Positions 24,101 through 53,749 are shown, numbered from the stretch's first letter. The stretch: DNA of 64,000 nucleotides from Salminus brasiliensis (GCF_030463535.1 NC_132878.1:39747554-39811553), one strand, 5' to 3'. The notes: generated by a model not told the origin, from the letters alone. Program-made: numbers and translations.

Positions 24101-27100
24101 GGCAACAATTATTGTGCAGAATTATTATGCAGCTAAATGAAAAACACACATTTTCCCAACTCACTTTTTTTATCTTTACCTGTTCAAGTGAGAATTATAA
24201 ACAAAAAAATCTAAACTTTCCAATAAACATTTCTGACATATAAAAAAATCTGTGACCGATATAGCCACCCTGTCAGTTTCTTGATCTGTTGATAATGGAC
24301 CTTTTGTGCAGCCGTTGGCAGTTAATTTGCGTCTTTTTTCTCAACACATGACTATTTTCAACAAAATGTTTGATGGTTCTGTGATCACACCCCAATATCT
24401 TAGCAATTTCAAGAGGGCTGCATCCCTCTGAGAGACTTTTGGTCATTTTTGACTTTCAGAGTCAGTTAAATCTCTTTTTGGCTCATTTTGCCTAAAGAAA
24501 AAAACTGCCTAATAATAGTGCACACCTTGATATAGGATGTTGCTCTCCTTAGGCCACGCCCTCCCCATTACACAGACACACATCACCTGCTATGCTTAAA
24601 TCCATTAAGCATTCAAGTTTATACTCACTTGCCTAATAATTGTACACACAGTGTATTATAACTACAGCATATTGTTTAACGTGGTTAACAGATAGTATAG
24701 TGTTATTGCTTCATTGTGGCTAACGATCAGGGATGGGATTAAAAAATTAAGTATTTATTTGTTTTTGTTTCCTGACTGCAACCTCTATCCTCTCCTAATT
24801 GAAGGTAGTTCTAAAGCTGCTGGATCAAGGTGAGGGTGCACATCGAACTGGAGTCATGATTCCTTTGCCATTTCCCTACACCCTGCCTCGTGTGCTGGAG
24901 AGGGTGGGCTCTGTGCCTTTGCCTTATAGTCTGACGGAGGAGGCAGGGTGGAGGATAGAGAAGAAGGAGCTTCACAGAGCTATACAGGCCTCTAAAGGCC
25001 ACTGCTGGCCACGAGCTATTTACATCAGTAACCCAGGCAACCCTACAGGTACCCCCTGTACACATACATACGTGGTTGTAAATATTCATACATAAATACT
25101 GATACAGAATGTGAGTATTTGTCCTGATCTGTTGGATAGGTCATGTCCAGAGCAGAGAGTCCATTCAGGAAGTGATTGAGTTTGCTGCACAGAACAATCT
25201 GTTTTTATTGGTTGATGAGGTGAGATTTTATTTTATTTTTTTTACTGTATGAGAGAACTACAGACTAATCAGCATTATTATGTGCACCTGGTGATGCAAA
25301 TACACTAGTAACACCCGAGCAACCACATGGGGTATCACAGAAACCATTTGGCAACACACTAGCAACCACTAAGCAAATCAGTAGAAACCACCTGGAAAAC
25401 CTTACCCACAGCCATTGCAACTACCTCAAATGCCATGGCAACCATCTGAAATACATTACCAACTGCCCATCAACCACCTGGAACACCTTAGATGCCACCT
25501 AGCTACCACATGGCATGCCATAGCCACCACATAGAAACACCTTAGCAACCATTTAAAATAGTTAAGCAACTGCCATAGCAATCAACGACTAGGAATTACA
25601 TAGCAACCACCAAGCAATACTGTAGCAACCACTAGTTAACACCATAGCAATCACCTAGCAACCCTATAGCAACCACCTATCGGCCAATTATCAACATCAA
25701 AGCAACCACCTGCAATGATTTGTCTTCTTCAGGAAATGCACTTTTCTAATTATTGATGCCAATGTGCACATTCACACACATGCCTGATGTCTATCTGCTG
25801 ACAGGTTGTTGCTTAAAATATGGACAATATACTTCACAGTTAAAATAAATCTAATAGTCAGAATTAAGGGACACATTTACACACACACTTTTCTCTCCTC
25901 TCCTCTCTGTTCATGTGCTAGGTAAACCAGGACACTGTTTTTGGGATGGGCAGTGAGTTTGTGTCCTATAAGAAGGTCCTAGCTGAGATGGGTCCTCCTT
26001 ACTCTCACACTGTGCAACTGGCCTCTGTCCACTCCCTCTCCAACGGTATCCTAGGAGAGTAAGTTTTTACTCAAGACACCCAAGTTAAACAATTAGGTTT
26101 TGTGTATTTGGCAAAGCGTGGGTGGTCTTCAACACTGACCAACTCTGTGGTCTATAAGCAGGTTGGAGCTGGTTAATGTTGAAGAAATGCATCAAAAAAC
26201 AAGAACTGGAAAATGCTGACCCAGCATTTGAAAAAGATGCATAAAAATGTGATTTCCTTTGTGGTTGTAAATTTGTGTGTGTGTCCTGCTAATGCATTTG
26301 TGATTCAGGTGTGGTCTAAGGGCTGGCTATATAGAGCTGGTCAATGTTGATGAACATGTGATGTTATTTGCTGAGACATTGCTCTGTGGGGACATAAGCA
26401 CGCCTATTACTGGTCAGATTGCCCTCGATGTCATGGCTGACCCACCAAGACCTGGAGATCCATCATACTGTTTATACAGACAGGTACTTAAACAGGCAAT
26501 TACTTATTATTATGATCACTGTATTTTCTTTGTGTATACATGTGTGTGTGTGTGTGTATGTGTGTGTTACAGGAAGTGGAATCCAGAAGAAACACACTAC
26601 GGCGTAATATGCACAGAAGTGCAGAGTTTTTTAACAGTCTGCCCGGTTTCCACTGTCCTCCAGTACAGAGCGGAGTTTTTATCTATCCACATCTAACGCT
26701 CTTACCCACGGCACTGACCCACGCACAGGTACACATATTCACAAAAAAAGCTTTCATTTGATTTAAATATGTGCATTAGCAGTTTACTTCTTGTGGCCAG
26801 AACTACGTTCAGGTCATTTTAATGTCAAAATGATATACACATTTTTATATAATATAAAGATATCAATGGATACATTGATGTTTTTACGAGATATTTGACA
26901 TAAATGGTATTATCTGCCCCCAAGGTAAAAATGCGTTCTGCCTTTTTGCCTAAAAGCATGCATTCTTTGGGGGAATACAAGCTACTGTCCCAATACTTTT
27001 TTTTCAAATGGTGCAGTTATGTCTAGTTTGTCAGTAATAACTGAAAATAGGATGAACTGTATGAGTTACCAAAATATTTAAGCCCAGACAATCACAAGTG

Positions 27101-27698
27101 CGCATTACAATATACAGTCTGTACTTTGCTCTAAACATATACAACTGTTCTGACACTGGCACAAATCAGAACCGTCAGGTATGGGTGGGACTTTCAGAGA
27201 GGGCACTGTCTACTAATCCCGCAAAGGTTTTTTTTACCATGATGCGGAAACTGTGAAACTGTGTGAATGTCACTGAATGCCAGTCCCAAAAATTGGTCCG
27301 GCCCCCTTGACATTGGGCTGTAAGTACTATGCCCAGTCCCCTCAGTTTGCCATCCATTCTCTAGGGCCTTGGTGTGGAGGCAGGGCTGTGGTACTGTGAA
27401 AGGTTGTTAGAGGAGGAAGGTGTGTGTGTTGGTGTAAACGAGTGTATGGGGAAAGCAGTGACTCAAAGCTGTCCTCCAGGAAGCAACTGGCATTTAAGGT
27501 AATATATATATATGAGGGAGCCTGTTTAGACTCTTATATATACCTAAACTCCTCATATCTGTAATAAGAATGTTCTACATCTATTTCTAACCTTATTTTA
27601 TTATTTTCAGGATGTGTGTCCTGATGCCACCTGACGCTCTGAAGGAGGTTCTATGCCGTCTGCAAGCTTTTCACTGTCGTTTTCTCAAAGGATTCTAA
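21170..27698 (+). CDS. Alanine-aminotransferase-like protein lacking the PLP lysine (probable pseudoenzyme)
   Basis: Eleven exons encode about 478 residues: 21170-21259, 21871-21960, 22122-22230, 23689-23822, 24805-25048, 25140-25219, 25922-26058, 26309-26483, 26573-26728, 27365-27498 and 27611-27698. All phases close. The family (GPT/GPT2, fold type I) normally converts alanine and 2-oxoglutarate to pyruvate and glutamate. Homology is collinear over the whole length: KPITFVRQ, RTGVMIPLP, ISNPGNPTGHVQSRESI, LLVDEV, VLAEMGPPYS, GECGLRAGY and a C-terminal WHLRM. The motif around the internal-aldimine lysine, normally STSKG, reads SLSNG (Asn at residue 290). DEVY reads DEVN (251), and the GASD phosphate/cofactor loop reads GSLR. 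The NPGNPTG loop, the phosphate-side Arg in GLRAG and the substrate Arg in HLRM remain. No mitochondrial presequence is evident and the protein starts 40-60 residues later than GPT2, so it may be cytosolic. Transamination is very unlikely; function unknown. Confidence 0.93.
22630..23541 (-). mobile_element. Internally deleted Tc1-like transposon
   Basis: The ends ACAATTATGGCCAAAAGTGT and ACACTTTCGGCCATGATTAC are inverted repeats about 910 bases apart. On the minus strand, around 22780-22930, remnants of a transposase are visible (a GGG-rich motif before a FEVV-like stretch). The frame is broken throughout. It sits in the GPT-like intron between 22230 and 23689. Confidence 0.6.
24086..24648. 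mobile_element. Non-autonomous DNA transposon, 20-bp TIRs
   Basis: Left TGTGCACAATAATTGGGCAA and right TTGCCTAATAATTGTACACA are near-perfect inverted repeats. A degraded second copy of the terminal motif lies about 25 bases inside the left end. There is no coding content. It lies in the GPT-like intron before exon 24805. Confidence 0.65.
25300..25720. repeat. Degenerate minisatellite, GCAACCAC-type units
   Basis: About twenty imperfect repeats of a unit like TAGCAACCACCTAGCAAC fill most of the GPT-like intron between 25219 and 25922. Unit length varies and there are no regular spacers, so it is a decayed tandem repeat. Confidence 0.75.
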
Positions 27699-27947
27699 AA
27701 GGAGAGCAGCGGAAAGTGGAATCTGCCTGCATTAGTTGCGTTGATGTTTTTTTTGTTGCAGTAACACATGCTGAACCTGTGGTGCACCTATAGTACAGTT
27801 TGCTTCTCCTTAGAATGAACTGTGCACTGTTGGAATGTCCTATGAACAGCAGAGAGCAGCAATGGCAAGGCTGTGATGCCAGAAGAGGAAGGTGCTCTTT
27901 GATTAAGAACCAGCTTCCCCTCGTGTCTTTAGACGTTCTGCCGCTCA

Positions 27948-27953
27948 AATAAA
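27948..27953 (+). promoter_or_regulatory. Probable polyadenylation signal of the GPT-like gene
   Basis: AATAAA about 250 bases after the stop codon at 27696-27698, with no earlier canonical signal in between. Confidence 0.6.
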
Positions 27954-28636
27954 GCAGCATTTATTATACATTAAATTGCCAGTGTAGTTACAGTTTTTTT
28001 TTATTTTAACTAACATATAGGCTACTGTTATCTCCAATCAAGGAAGAATGCATATGTAAATACAAACAATGAAACTGAGAAATTGCATCTAAGCCTATAT
28101 TGGCTCCTTATTCTTTTACTTACACCAGGTTGGTATAGTTCATTTAGTGGAACCTAATTCCATTTCAATAACATATCATAATATACAGCATTTTTTTTTC
28201 ATAAAATCTAAAAATAAAAAAACTTGGATGACTTGAGTCTCAGTCTCGCTCTAAGATTGAGAAGAGATGGAGTGCAGTGCAGTGAGTGTCTTGTTGGATG
28301 GATGGAATGATTGGCTAAAAGGAGTGACTGCATTTGGGCGTACCAAAAGCCATAATATAAACGAAGTTGCTGAATTTGCAGGTGAATGAAAGTGTACAGT
28401 CATACAGGTCTACCAGCAGTGGCAGAAAACCCAGTCTATGGGAAATTCTCCTCAGAATTGCGTCCGAAACTGACGTACAGGTTTGATGGCTTGTGAATTA
28501 AAGAAGAATTGCCTCTAGAAGCCAATGCAGGTCCTTCACCACCAGTTTCTAAAAGAACACTCCACAGTGAACTGCATTTCCAGATCTTTGTGATCACCCC
28601 TTCTAATGAATGCATTAGCTACTTTAAGTTTCACCT

Positions 28637-29000
28637 GTTGCTGACACAGATGTGCAAATACACAAACACGGCCTGCCTAGTCCCTGTAGATAAGTATTGC
28701 CAACAGAATAGGACTCTCTGGAGCAGATAAACATGACCCTATTGGCACCATGCCTAATGCCAGATGTGGGCCAAAGGGGTATAAATCCCCCCAGCATTGA
28801 GCTGTGGAGCAATGTAACTGTGTTCCCTGGAATAATAGATGGTGCTCCATCCAATACTTTTGAGATGAGTTAGGGAGTTGGGAGTGAGGTAAGGTGTTGA
28901 TCCTCCAACATCCTGACCTCACTAACAATCTTGTTCCTGAATGCCATCAAATCCTCACAGCAGTCTGCACCTTTCATCTAAACAGTGAAGTCTACCTTTC
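28637..29000 (+). repeat. Dispersed repeat family, longest copy
   Basis: The block begins CTGACACAGATGTGCAAATA and runs to AAATCCTCACAGCAGTCTGC. Its left part recurs at 36945-37010, and its right part recurs inverted at about 41200-41400 (shared TCCAACATCCTGACCTCACT). Fragments also occur near 8612-8690 and 31850. Rest of 27954-29990 shows no gene. Confidence 0.6.
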
Positions 29001-29999
29001 AGTGTAGACTTCAAGAGACAGGCTGATAACAATGATTGTAAGACTATTCCAGTGCCACTTGCTGCAGCATGCATAATTCTTAGTACTAATAAGAGGCGAG
29101 CAACATGTGATCTAAGGAGGATGAGGTCACTGGGTTACGGGTACTGCTGCTGAGGGAGCCTGTTTAGACTCTTAGCAGAGCAACCTGACAGCTAGGCATG
29201 AGGTAATCAAAAATGTGTGATCTAGTTTCTCTGTATCATGTAAGAAAAGTGAATTTGATCAAAAATGCAAATGAGGCTATTCTAATAATATTGTCTGTAT
29301 GTGCACTGAAGGACAGATCAGAATCTCGCAGTTTTTCACAGTTGTACCTCATGCAACTGGAAAGTATCACAATTAGTGATACTAGAGAGTTTAGCAAGAG
29401 GAAGTTATTTGATAATTCCGTCTTTTACACAATTCTCTTATGAAGCTTTTAATGACCCAATCTTAATGTAGCTGAAGTACATCATCTTGATTGAGGTCCT
29501 AGAACATAACCTTGTGGGACACCATATTTTACCATGTACTTTCCTGCTGTGATTTCCCCTGACAGCAACAAATTCACTCTGAAATACATCAGTCCCTCAA
29601 AGGCCACTGATGTACAGTTTATGAAGTGGTGGAATAGGAGCTTGTCGCTGAGGAACTAAGTGAGTGTAAAAAGGTTTTGTTTAGTCGTGCTTTTAGTGGT
29701 GGTGTGGTCATGGTGTATGTTACAGGATAAAGTAATAGGCCATTGTTTCATTTTGCAACCATGAGTCAGCTGACGTCACGTCAGCTCATGGATGAAATAA
29801 GGCAGGTGAGGTCAGCAGTGGCTCAGAAGCAGCAGAGCAGTAAATCACGCGGGATTAAAGCAGGTTAACGCATTTCACCACGTCCTATTGTCCTGTTGTG
29901 GGGCATAGCGGGCTCCAGCCTGTTTGGTGGAGTTGTCTCTATCACAGACCTGGGCTAATTAATAATAGAGCTTTTCCTTTCCCCTCAGTGATCCAGTGC

Positions 30000-30337
30000 A
30001 CATGCAGCCTACGCGAGAGACACCAGTAGCGCGTTATTAAGCTGCTGCAGCGCTACAGCTCAGCTCTCCAGTGTGCTGTGCTCTTTCTAATCCACGCTGG
30101 CGCTAAGGGGCGGGATTCGTTTCACTTCGGTGTCTCGCATCCCTCGTGTGTCGTTCTGAGGGAGGAGGGAGGAGACGAGGTAGTGGTGGTGGTGTGTGTG
30201 TAGGGAGGGTGGGGGGCATCTCCACCTCTCAGTTTCCGTCCTGCCCGTTTCTTCCGCCACCCCGCCCCCCCCTCCCGCACCCCCAACACTCCAACCCTCC
30301 CTCCCGTCCATCCGTTCACGCGCTGCACTGAGGCTCA
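30000..30337 (+). promoter_or_regulatory. phactr1 upstream promoter and 5' UTR
   Basis: A G+C- and CpG-rich stretch immediately precedes the MAEAPEDD start codon; CpG richness continues to about 30800. No in-frame upstream ATG extends the protein. The exact transcription start is not visible. Confidence 0.5.
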
Positions 30338-48195
<17,858 letters not shown>

Positions 48196-49343
48196 TGCTG
48201 ACTGCTGTGCAGCAGCACAGGGCATTACCAATGACCCCTAACTCCCCATGGGGCCTGTTCTTTCTATGGAATCTCTGGTCTGGGAATATGCTGGGATCAA
48301 CCCATACAGGAGTTCTGCCGTGGGACTAAATGCAGAGGCTGCGCTGCCAATCTGATCTGAGATCAGGAGGGAACACTGATCTGCTTCTGAAAGCCCAAAA
48401 CAACCTGACCTGCCTAGAGTCACCCCTCCCTGCCTTCACTGACCAGTTCAGACTCTAAAGAAGTATGTATGTGTGTTTGTGTGCTCTGGCTGACAGTTTA
48501 AATGCGCTATTCTTTTGTGCTCTGGCAGTACACTTACATACGAATGATTTTATTCTGTGCCAACGTTTGACAATTCAGAAGAGGCGGATGTAAATCAGCA
48601 CGTGGCCCTGTACAGGGAATGGTCCCACATAGGCAAGCGGGAACAACGTGCAAATGAGGGAATTTTGATACAGTATAAAGTGAAGATAACTTTACATCTG
48701 GAAGTAATATCTGCCTTTGATTTACATTTTCTGTCTTTCTGTGGAGTCATGCTATTTTACCTCTGTGATGACTGATGTCCTTTTTTTGAACATGGGGAAA
48801 AAAAGAGAAGGATCAGATGTTTTCATCCTATTCTGGCCGTGATGCAGAGCTCTCATTTGACTCAGTTACAGGATTGAGCAATAATTTGTCTGAGCAATGT
48901 TTGGTCTTGACACGTCATGTCTTAATTTTTATGTCGTCTTAATTGTCAGGCTGCTTAGGAGGGACTCTCCGGGTTATCTAAGAAGGCTTGTGCTGAGGCA
49001 GGGCACTCCAATGAAGCATTCCAGAGGGTGTAGGTAGCATTTGGAACACACCCGCTGTCTGTCTCTGCTCTGTTTACAGGGTGCAGTGTTGCCAGAATCA
49101 GACAAAACCAATGACTCCAGTGTTTGTGGGGGAGAAAAAAAAGTACCATATTAATGTTGTTTTTGTTGTATATTTATTTATATACTTCATGCAAAACTGG
49201 TAAAGGTATACAGTGTGGGAAAGTATGTTTTTAAATCCCTTACATACTTCACTTGACTTTGATAATAGAACACTAAATAGGCACGACACTGGCGAGAGCG
49301 AGTCCGTACAGATCAAAGTAGAGTGGGTCAAGTCTTGTTGAGG
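48196..49343. other. phactr1 3' UTR and flank
   Basis: The stretch follows the phactr1 stop codon. I found no canonical AATAAA close to it, so the 3' end is not placed. No other gene is supported. Confidence 0.4.
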
Positions 49344-50059
49344 ATGGCGCGTTATGTTTACAGTCTTGCTGTGGTGCTCCTCTTCTCTGCTGCTATGGGG
49401 CTGAGAGAATCCATGAAAGGAGGAGGTGCATGTCTTGTTCTAACTTATTGTTGCTCCCTGGATCATGTATGCAGTTTCTGTTGTAAAGAGAACTTATTAA
49501 AAAAAGAACATACATTTAAAGAAAGTGTATTGTTGACTGAGATTTGATCTGAGCTTTTCCAGAGAAGCTAGTGCTGAAGATTCACTTCAAAGCTGATCGT
49601 CCACAGGCATTAAAAGGTGCCACAGAATGCTTTTATTCAGTATTTTAAATTATTCTTTGATGTCTACATAAAAGGTAAGTGACTGGTTAGTGTAAATATG
49701 CACCCATTCACAACCCAATCATTCGGCATAGAACCAAACAGGCTGTTTTTCCTTTTATGGTGGGCTTGGGAATTATTTAATGAGTTCTCCTCCGACTGGC
49801 TGGTTTACAGCAACTCACAATCAACATGTCTAGCCACAATGTTAGCACAGCCATACCATAGCTGCCTGGCCTTTTCTAAGCTGGGGTTTAGGAGAGTTAG
49901 GGAGTTTAGCCTAGCAGGGATACCTGCTTGCTCCCTGTGTTTTCACTTCCTCGCACACCACTTTCCAACATCCCACCCCCAGATACTGGCATCAGTAAAA
50001 GCCAGTTTGCATGCCAACCTGAGGTTGCATGTTTTCCAATATCTAGTAGAGTGTGTTGA
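49344..50059 (+). CDS. Weak candidate: small secreted peptide, three exons
   Basis: Exons 49344-49425, 49563-49616 and 49983-50059 join in phase to give 70 residues. The first has a good start context (GAGGATGG) and a textbook signal peptide (MARYVYSLAVVLLFSAAMG). The middle is charged (KLVLKIHFKADRP) and the third exon carries three cysteines (FACQPEVACFPISSRVC then stop). Both donors are weak (GTGCAT, GTGCCA), and I know no such gene between PHACTR1 and TBC1D7. The joining of exon 3 is the least secure step. It may be a real short secreted peptide, the remains of a gene, or chance. Confidence 0.25.
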
Positions 50060-50324
50060 TGTGTCACTCTCTTGAGCTACTGATGCACAATTGTGACAAA
50101 GACTGTCTTGGAGAATTGGCCACTGTGTGCTACTGGGCAAGACCACTGGTGTATGTGAATTTTGGCGGGTGTAAATATAGTTAGGACTGTTATGAAACAG
50201 GGTTAACGTTTGATTTTGAAATTGGCCTCTTTTTACCGCCATATTTTGCTTATGCAGGATGTGCATTTGAATGAGGAGACAACTATGTGAAGGTAAACAA
50301 TAGCTTTTCATTTTATGGCACCTT

Positions 50325-52881
50325 TTAAACAGAGTGCATGGGAGTGCCGCAGTACTTGTGCCACAGATCAATGGCTTTGGTCACAATGGCATCTGTATTT
50401 TCCTGCGGCATCTGCGTGGGAAAAGAAAGGTACAGTAAATACAGGCAAACAAAAGACCGCAGTGGGGTAATAATATTATTAAGAATAGAGACTGGTGTAT
50501 GCACTCAGTAAGATGTGAACTGCTGGTGTATATTAAAAACAAAAAGCAGTCTGTATAATCATGACTGTACATGGATTTTGTCACTTCAGTAATTACACCA
50601 ACATTTTGATCTATGACAAGCATCTGAAATGCTATGACACCAAACATTCATAAACAATACACAAGCTTGCATACATATTATTTAATGGATAAACATTCAC
50701 TAATGAATTTCAAGAGGAGGTTACGAGTGTGTGAGAGAAAATGTCTCTATTAAGATGTAGTGTTCTTACATTGCTCAGGAAGTTCACTATCGCTTCTGGA
50801 CGACTCATTCCCATAAGCATGATCTTGTAGCTCAGCAGAATCTCCAGAGCCACGAAAACTAAGATTTTACAGGAGCCACTAATCACTTTGTCCCACACTC
50901 TGTTGACCAATCACATATAAATGCAAAAGAGACAACAAGGGGAGTCAATTAGCATACAGTCATCCTTTAAAGTCATGAGAAAAATAAAAGAAAGGCATTA
51001 GTTCAACTTTAATGAATAATTAAAGCCTTATGGAGCAACGTTTATCTTACGCAGTGTGCACCATTTTGAGTAGGTGCAGAATAGATATCTGCCTCCAGTT
51101 TCTCTGCTCTAACACACCCACTTTAACTTGTTAAGAGCTTGAAAGAGCTTGTTAATGAACTGATCTGGTGCATTATATCAAAATATGAGGGGCTGGGGTA
51201 CTCCAGGACCAAAGACAAATGTTAATACTAAATGGCTCTTTAATAGAATTAAGTGAACTAAGTCTAAGTGAATAATTTGACTGTACTGTATTTCATGAAC
51301 TGCCTAATGCACTGTAGAGCAGAGATGGTCAACCTTTTTATATTTAAAGAACTGGGCCACAAATATACATTTAAACATACTCGAAAAGACTAAATCTTTA
51401 CTTTAGAAATGGAGTACAATTTCTTACTTAGTTCCCAGTTTTCGGTCTTGAAAAAAAATGAGATGCAAGATTCTAAATTTCAGGGACTTTATCAGTGCTG
51501 ACCTCTGTAGACTGGACTCTGGCAGGCAGCCCGCAAAACAGCGTCTGAACCAAAGGGAGTAAGGCAACATCGCTAGACTGCCTGAGGTTTTGAGGTGGGC
51601 CAGAAGTCGATTGTCCTCCTGTGAGAGGAAATGTTCCAGGCTTTTGGGCTGAAAGAGGCAGACAGATGTAAATAGTTTGGAACAGAACTGAACAAGTGTC
51701 GCAAACCTCAGTATTAATTTCTGGTATAAAAGTCACTATCAATTCAATTAATAATAGCACACTTCACAGATCATTCTGATGATAAATGAGCAATGAAGTC
51801 TTAAGTATCTATCAAACTGGACGTAAGTTCTTAAAAGAAGCCCTAATCAAGACAAAAAAAAAAAAACTAAAATGAAAAAAGCCTTAAATAAAAACACATG
51901 TGGAGAAAACTGCATGTCTACATTACTCACTGCTGCTTTATGTAAAAATAATCTGACATTCAGTACTGTCAAAATTCTTCAACATAATACATACGAACCA
52001 AGTGAGGTATCGAGTCGCCAAACTTGTGGTTGAACTGGTTGACAAAGCACCTAATCAGCCAGTAACAGTCCACTGGGTCATCTGCAATCTCCTCCATCGC
52101 CCTGGCAATAGTTAAAAAATCTTCATCCTCTTCTCCCTCAGAAATAAAAGGCAGACGTGTGTAAGGGCGCAAAAAGACTAGGAGACACAGTGAGTGGAGA
52201 TATGTGACTAGGTCCTTACAGGCTGTGTGAGCTCTGATCGGCGGGGCAGTTGCTGGTTCTCCAGCTGATGCATACGAAGGTAGAGCTCAGTGTACGGCGT
52301 TGCTGCATGAACAAAGCGCATGGCCAGAAGAGCTTGACTCACATCCACATACTGTTCTTGTCTGTAGCGTGCAACCAAGGGGTGAGAATCACTGTGTGGA
52401 GGCAGTATCCCTGTGGAAGGTCAACACAGTAAGATGATCGAGACAAGAACAATAACCTTGGGGACACATTGCACATGATGGATGAAACAGAAAAATGCCG
52501 ACAACAAGGGTGTGAATCTCTGAGTGTGTTCCTACCAAGTAGGACTTTCCAGACATGGATCCGGTACATGGAGGGTAATGGAAACCGCTGACTGAAAGTA
52601 CTTAACTTCTCCACATCTGAATGACAACATAGGAATGACACGATTATAAAGCAGCACCTGATATGCCCAATGCCACCGGGACAGCATTTCAGCATCATAT
52701 TTAACAGATATTAATGTTAAGGGCAAGAAATAACACTATAAAAAAAATATAGGAAACAGCTCATCTTACCAAGTGGATTGTCCTTTAAGAGAATCTCGAG
52801 AGATTTCTTCTCTTCCACACCCCTGAAGCCCACCTTCTCATAATACGCAGACCTGAAGTTTCTCTGAGGATCCTCTGCCAT
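50325..52881 (-). CDS. tbc1d7: TBC1 domain family member 7 (third subunit of the TSC complex)
   Basis: TBC1D7 stabilises the TSC1-TSC2 complex, which inhibits Rheb and mTORC1. Seven coding exons, in transcription order, are 52881-52770, 52616-52536, 52410-52220, 52136-51999, 51648-51503, 50899-50770 and 50411-50325. They give 294 residues with all phases closed; human TBC1D7 has 293. Landmarks match throughout: [42 protein letters not shown], the TBC-domain text [54 protein letters not shown], and the end [15 protein letters not shown]. The exon 4 acceptor was set at 52136 because the upstream AG (52177) gives the wrong frame. Exon 4 uses an unusual donor, GTTCGT. The gene is convergent with phactr1, as in human 6p24. 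Confidence 0.97.
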
Positions 52882-53740
52882 ATTCAGATTTTTCTAAATG
52901 AAAGAAAGAGAAAATATGTAGAAAAAATGTAAAAATGCTAAATCTTCTTCTTAACGTAGAATTAGGGAAACGCATGTAATCCAGAGCCTTGTCCTACTGT
53001 TTAGCTACGGGTTAATGCATCGCTATACTGGACATTTTGCATTTTGAGTTTCAAGTGTAAGAACAGACAGTTTTCCTTCACGTATAAGTATGTGCATGTG
53101 TATTAACCAGTACAGAGACCTTTTATGACTTTTATGAAAATCAGCGAGAAGAGCAGGTGTTTCACTTAGCTAGCTACAGAGTGTCGCTAGCTCACTAGCG
53201 CTAGCTGTGTGACCGGCTTGTAATACAGGGTGTAAAAAGAAACTGCAAGAAACGAGCGTTTATGACTTCTGCTCAAAATAATTTTTTTGTACATGCCCGG
53301 TCTTCTAGCTGTCATTTATAATGAATAAATACCACAACAAGGATAGAAGCTGTTGAAGAACCCACCTCCTGTGCGCCAGCAGTGCTGTAGGCCGCCGTTA
53401 CATCCGCGGATTTTCCCAGACATTCCCCGCTCGGGTGCACCCAGTCCGCACAACTTACCCCGTCCTAGAAGCCTGGAAACCTTCAGAAACACTGTCAAAA
53501 CTGAACTATTTCGGTTTGATGAACCTCTTTCCCCACACACCGGGAAAGGTGTCCACGCAGCAGGTTTAGCTTTATGGTCCAGTTCAGAGCAGGGGACGAT
53601 CCAGCGCCTCTGAAGCAGCTGAGCAGCTGGTCTGTTGTTGTAATACCGCCGCTGATCAGCAGGGGGCACCACGTGTTCTCTCCTAGTCCAGGACTGTGAA
53701 GAAGTCCCTCCGCGTCGCACTATGGAGGACCAAGTCAGCT
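52882..53740 (-). promoter_or_regulatory. tbc1d7 5' UTR, noncoding exon and promoter
   Basis: A pyrimidine-rich acceptor (ending at about 52894) precedes the start codon by 12 bases, so the leader continues in an upstream exon. A good donor (AGGAG followed by GTGGGT) ends a candidate exon at 53366. The DNA upstream to about 53720 is moderately CpG-rich. Confidence 0.45.
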
Positions 53741-53749
53741 TTTTCCATT

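Noticed and set aside
25300-25720. Regularly recurring GCAACCAC motif considered as a CRISPR-like array
   Set aside because: Units are degenerate, lengths vary and there are no unique spacers; it is a minisatellite in a vertebrate intron.
21170-27698. Calling the GPT-like gene a dead pseudogene
   Set aside because: No stop or frameshift in 11 exons, normal splice sites, normal family length and a polyA signal argue for a protein-coding gene.
49983-50075. FACQP and CVDVS text suggesting a PDGF/VEGF cystine-knot exon
   Set aside because: The two pieces are in different frames and the following CxxRCGGC-type motif is absent; similarity is too short to support a growth factor.
52137-52177. tbc1d7 exon 4 starting at 52177
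   Set aside because: That acceptor shifts the frame and hits a stop; the AG giving 52136 keeps phase 0 and matches the human junction.
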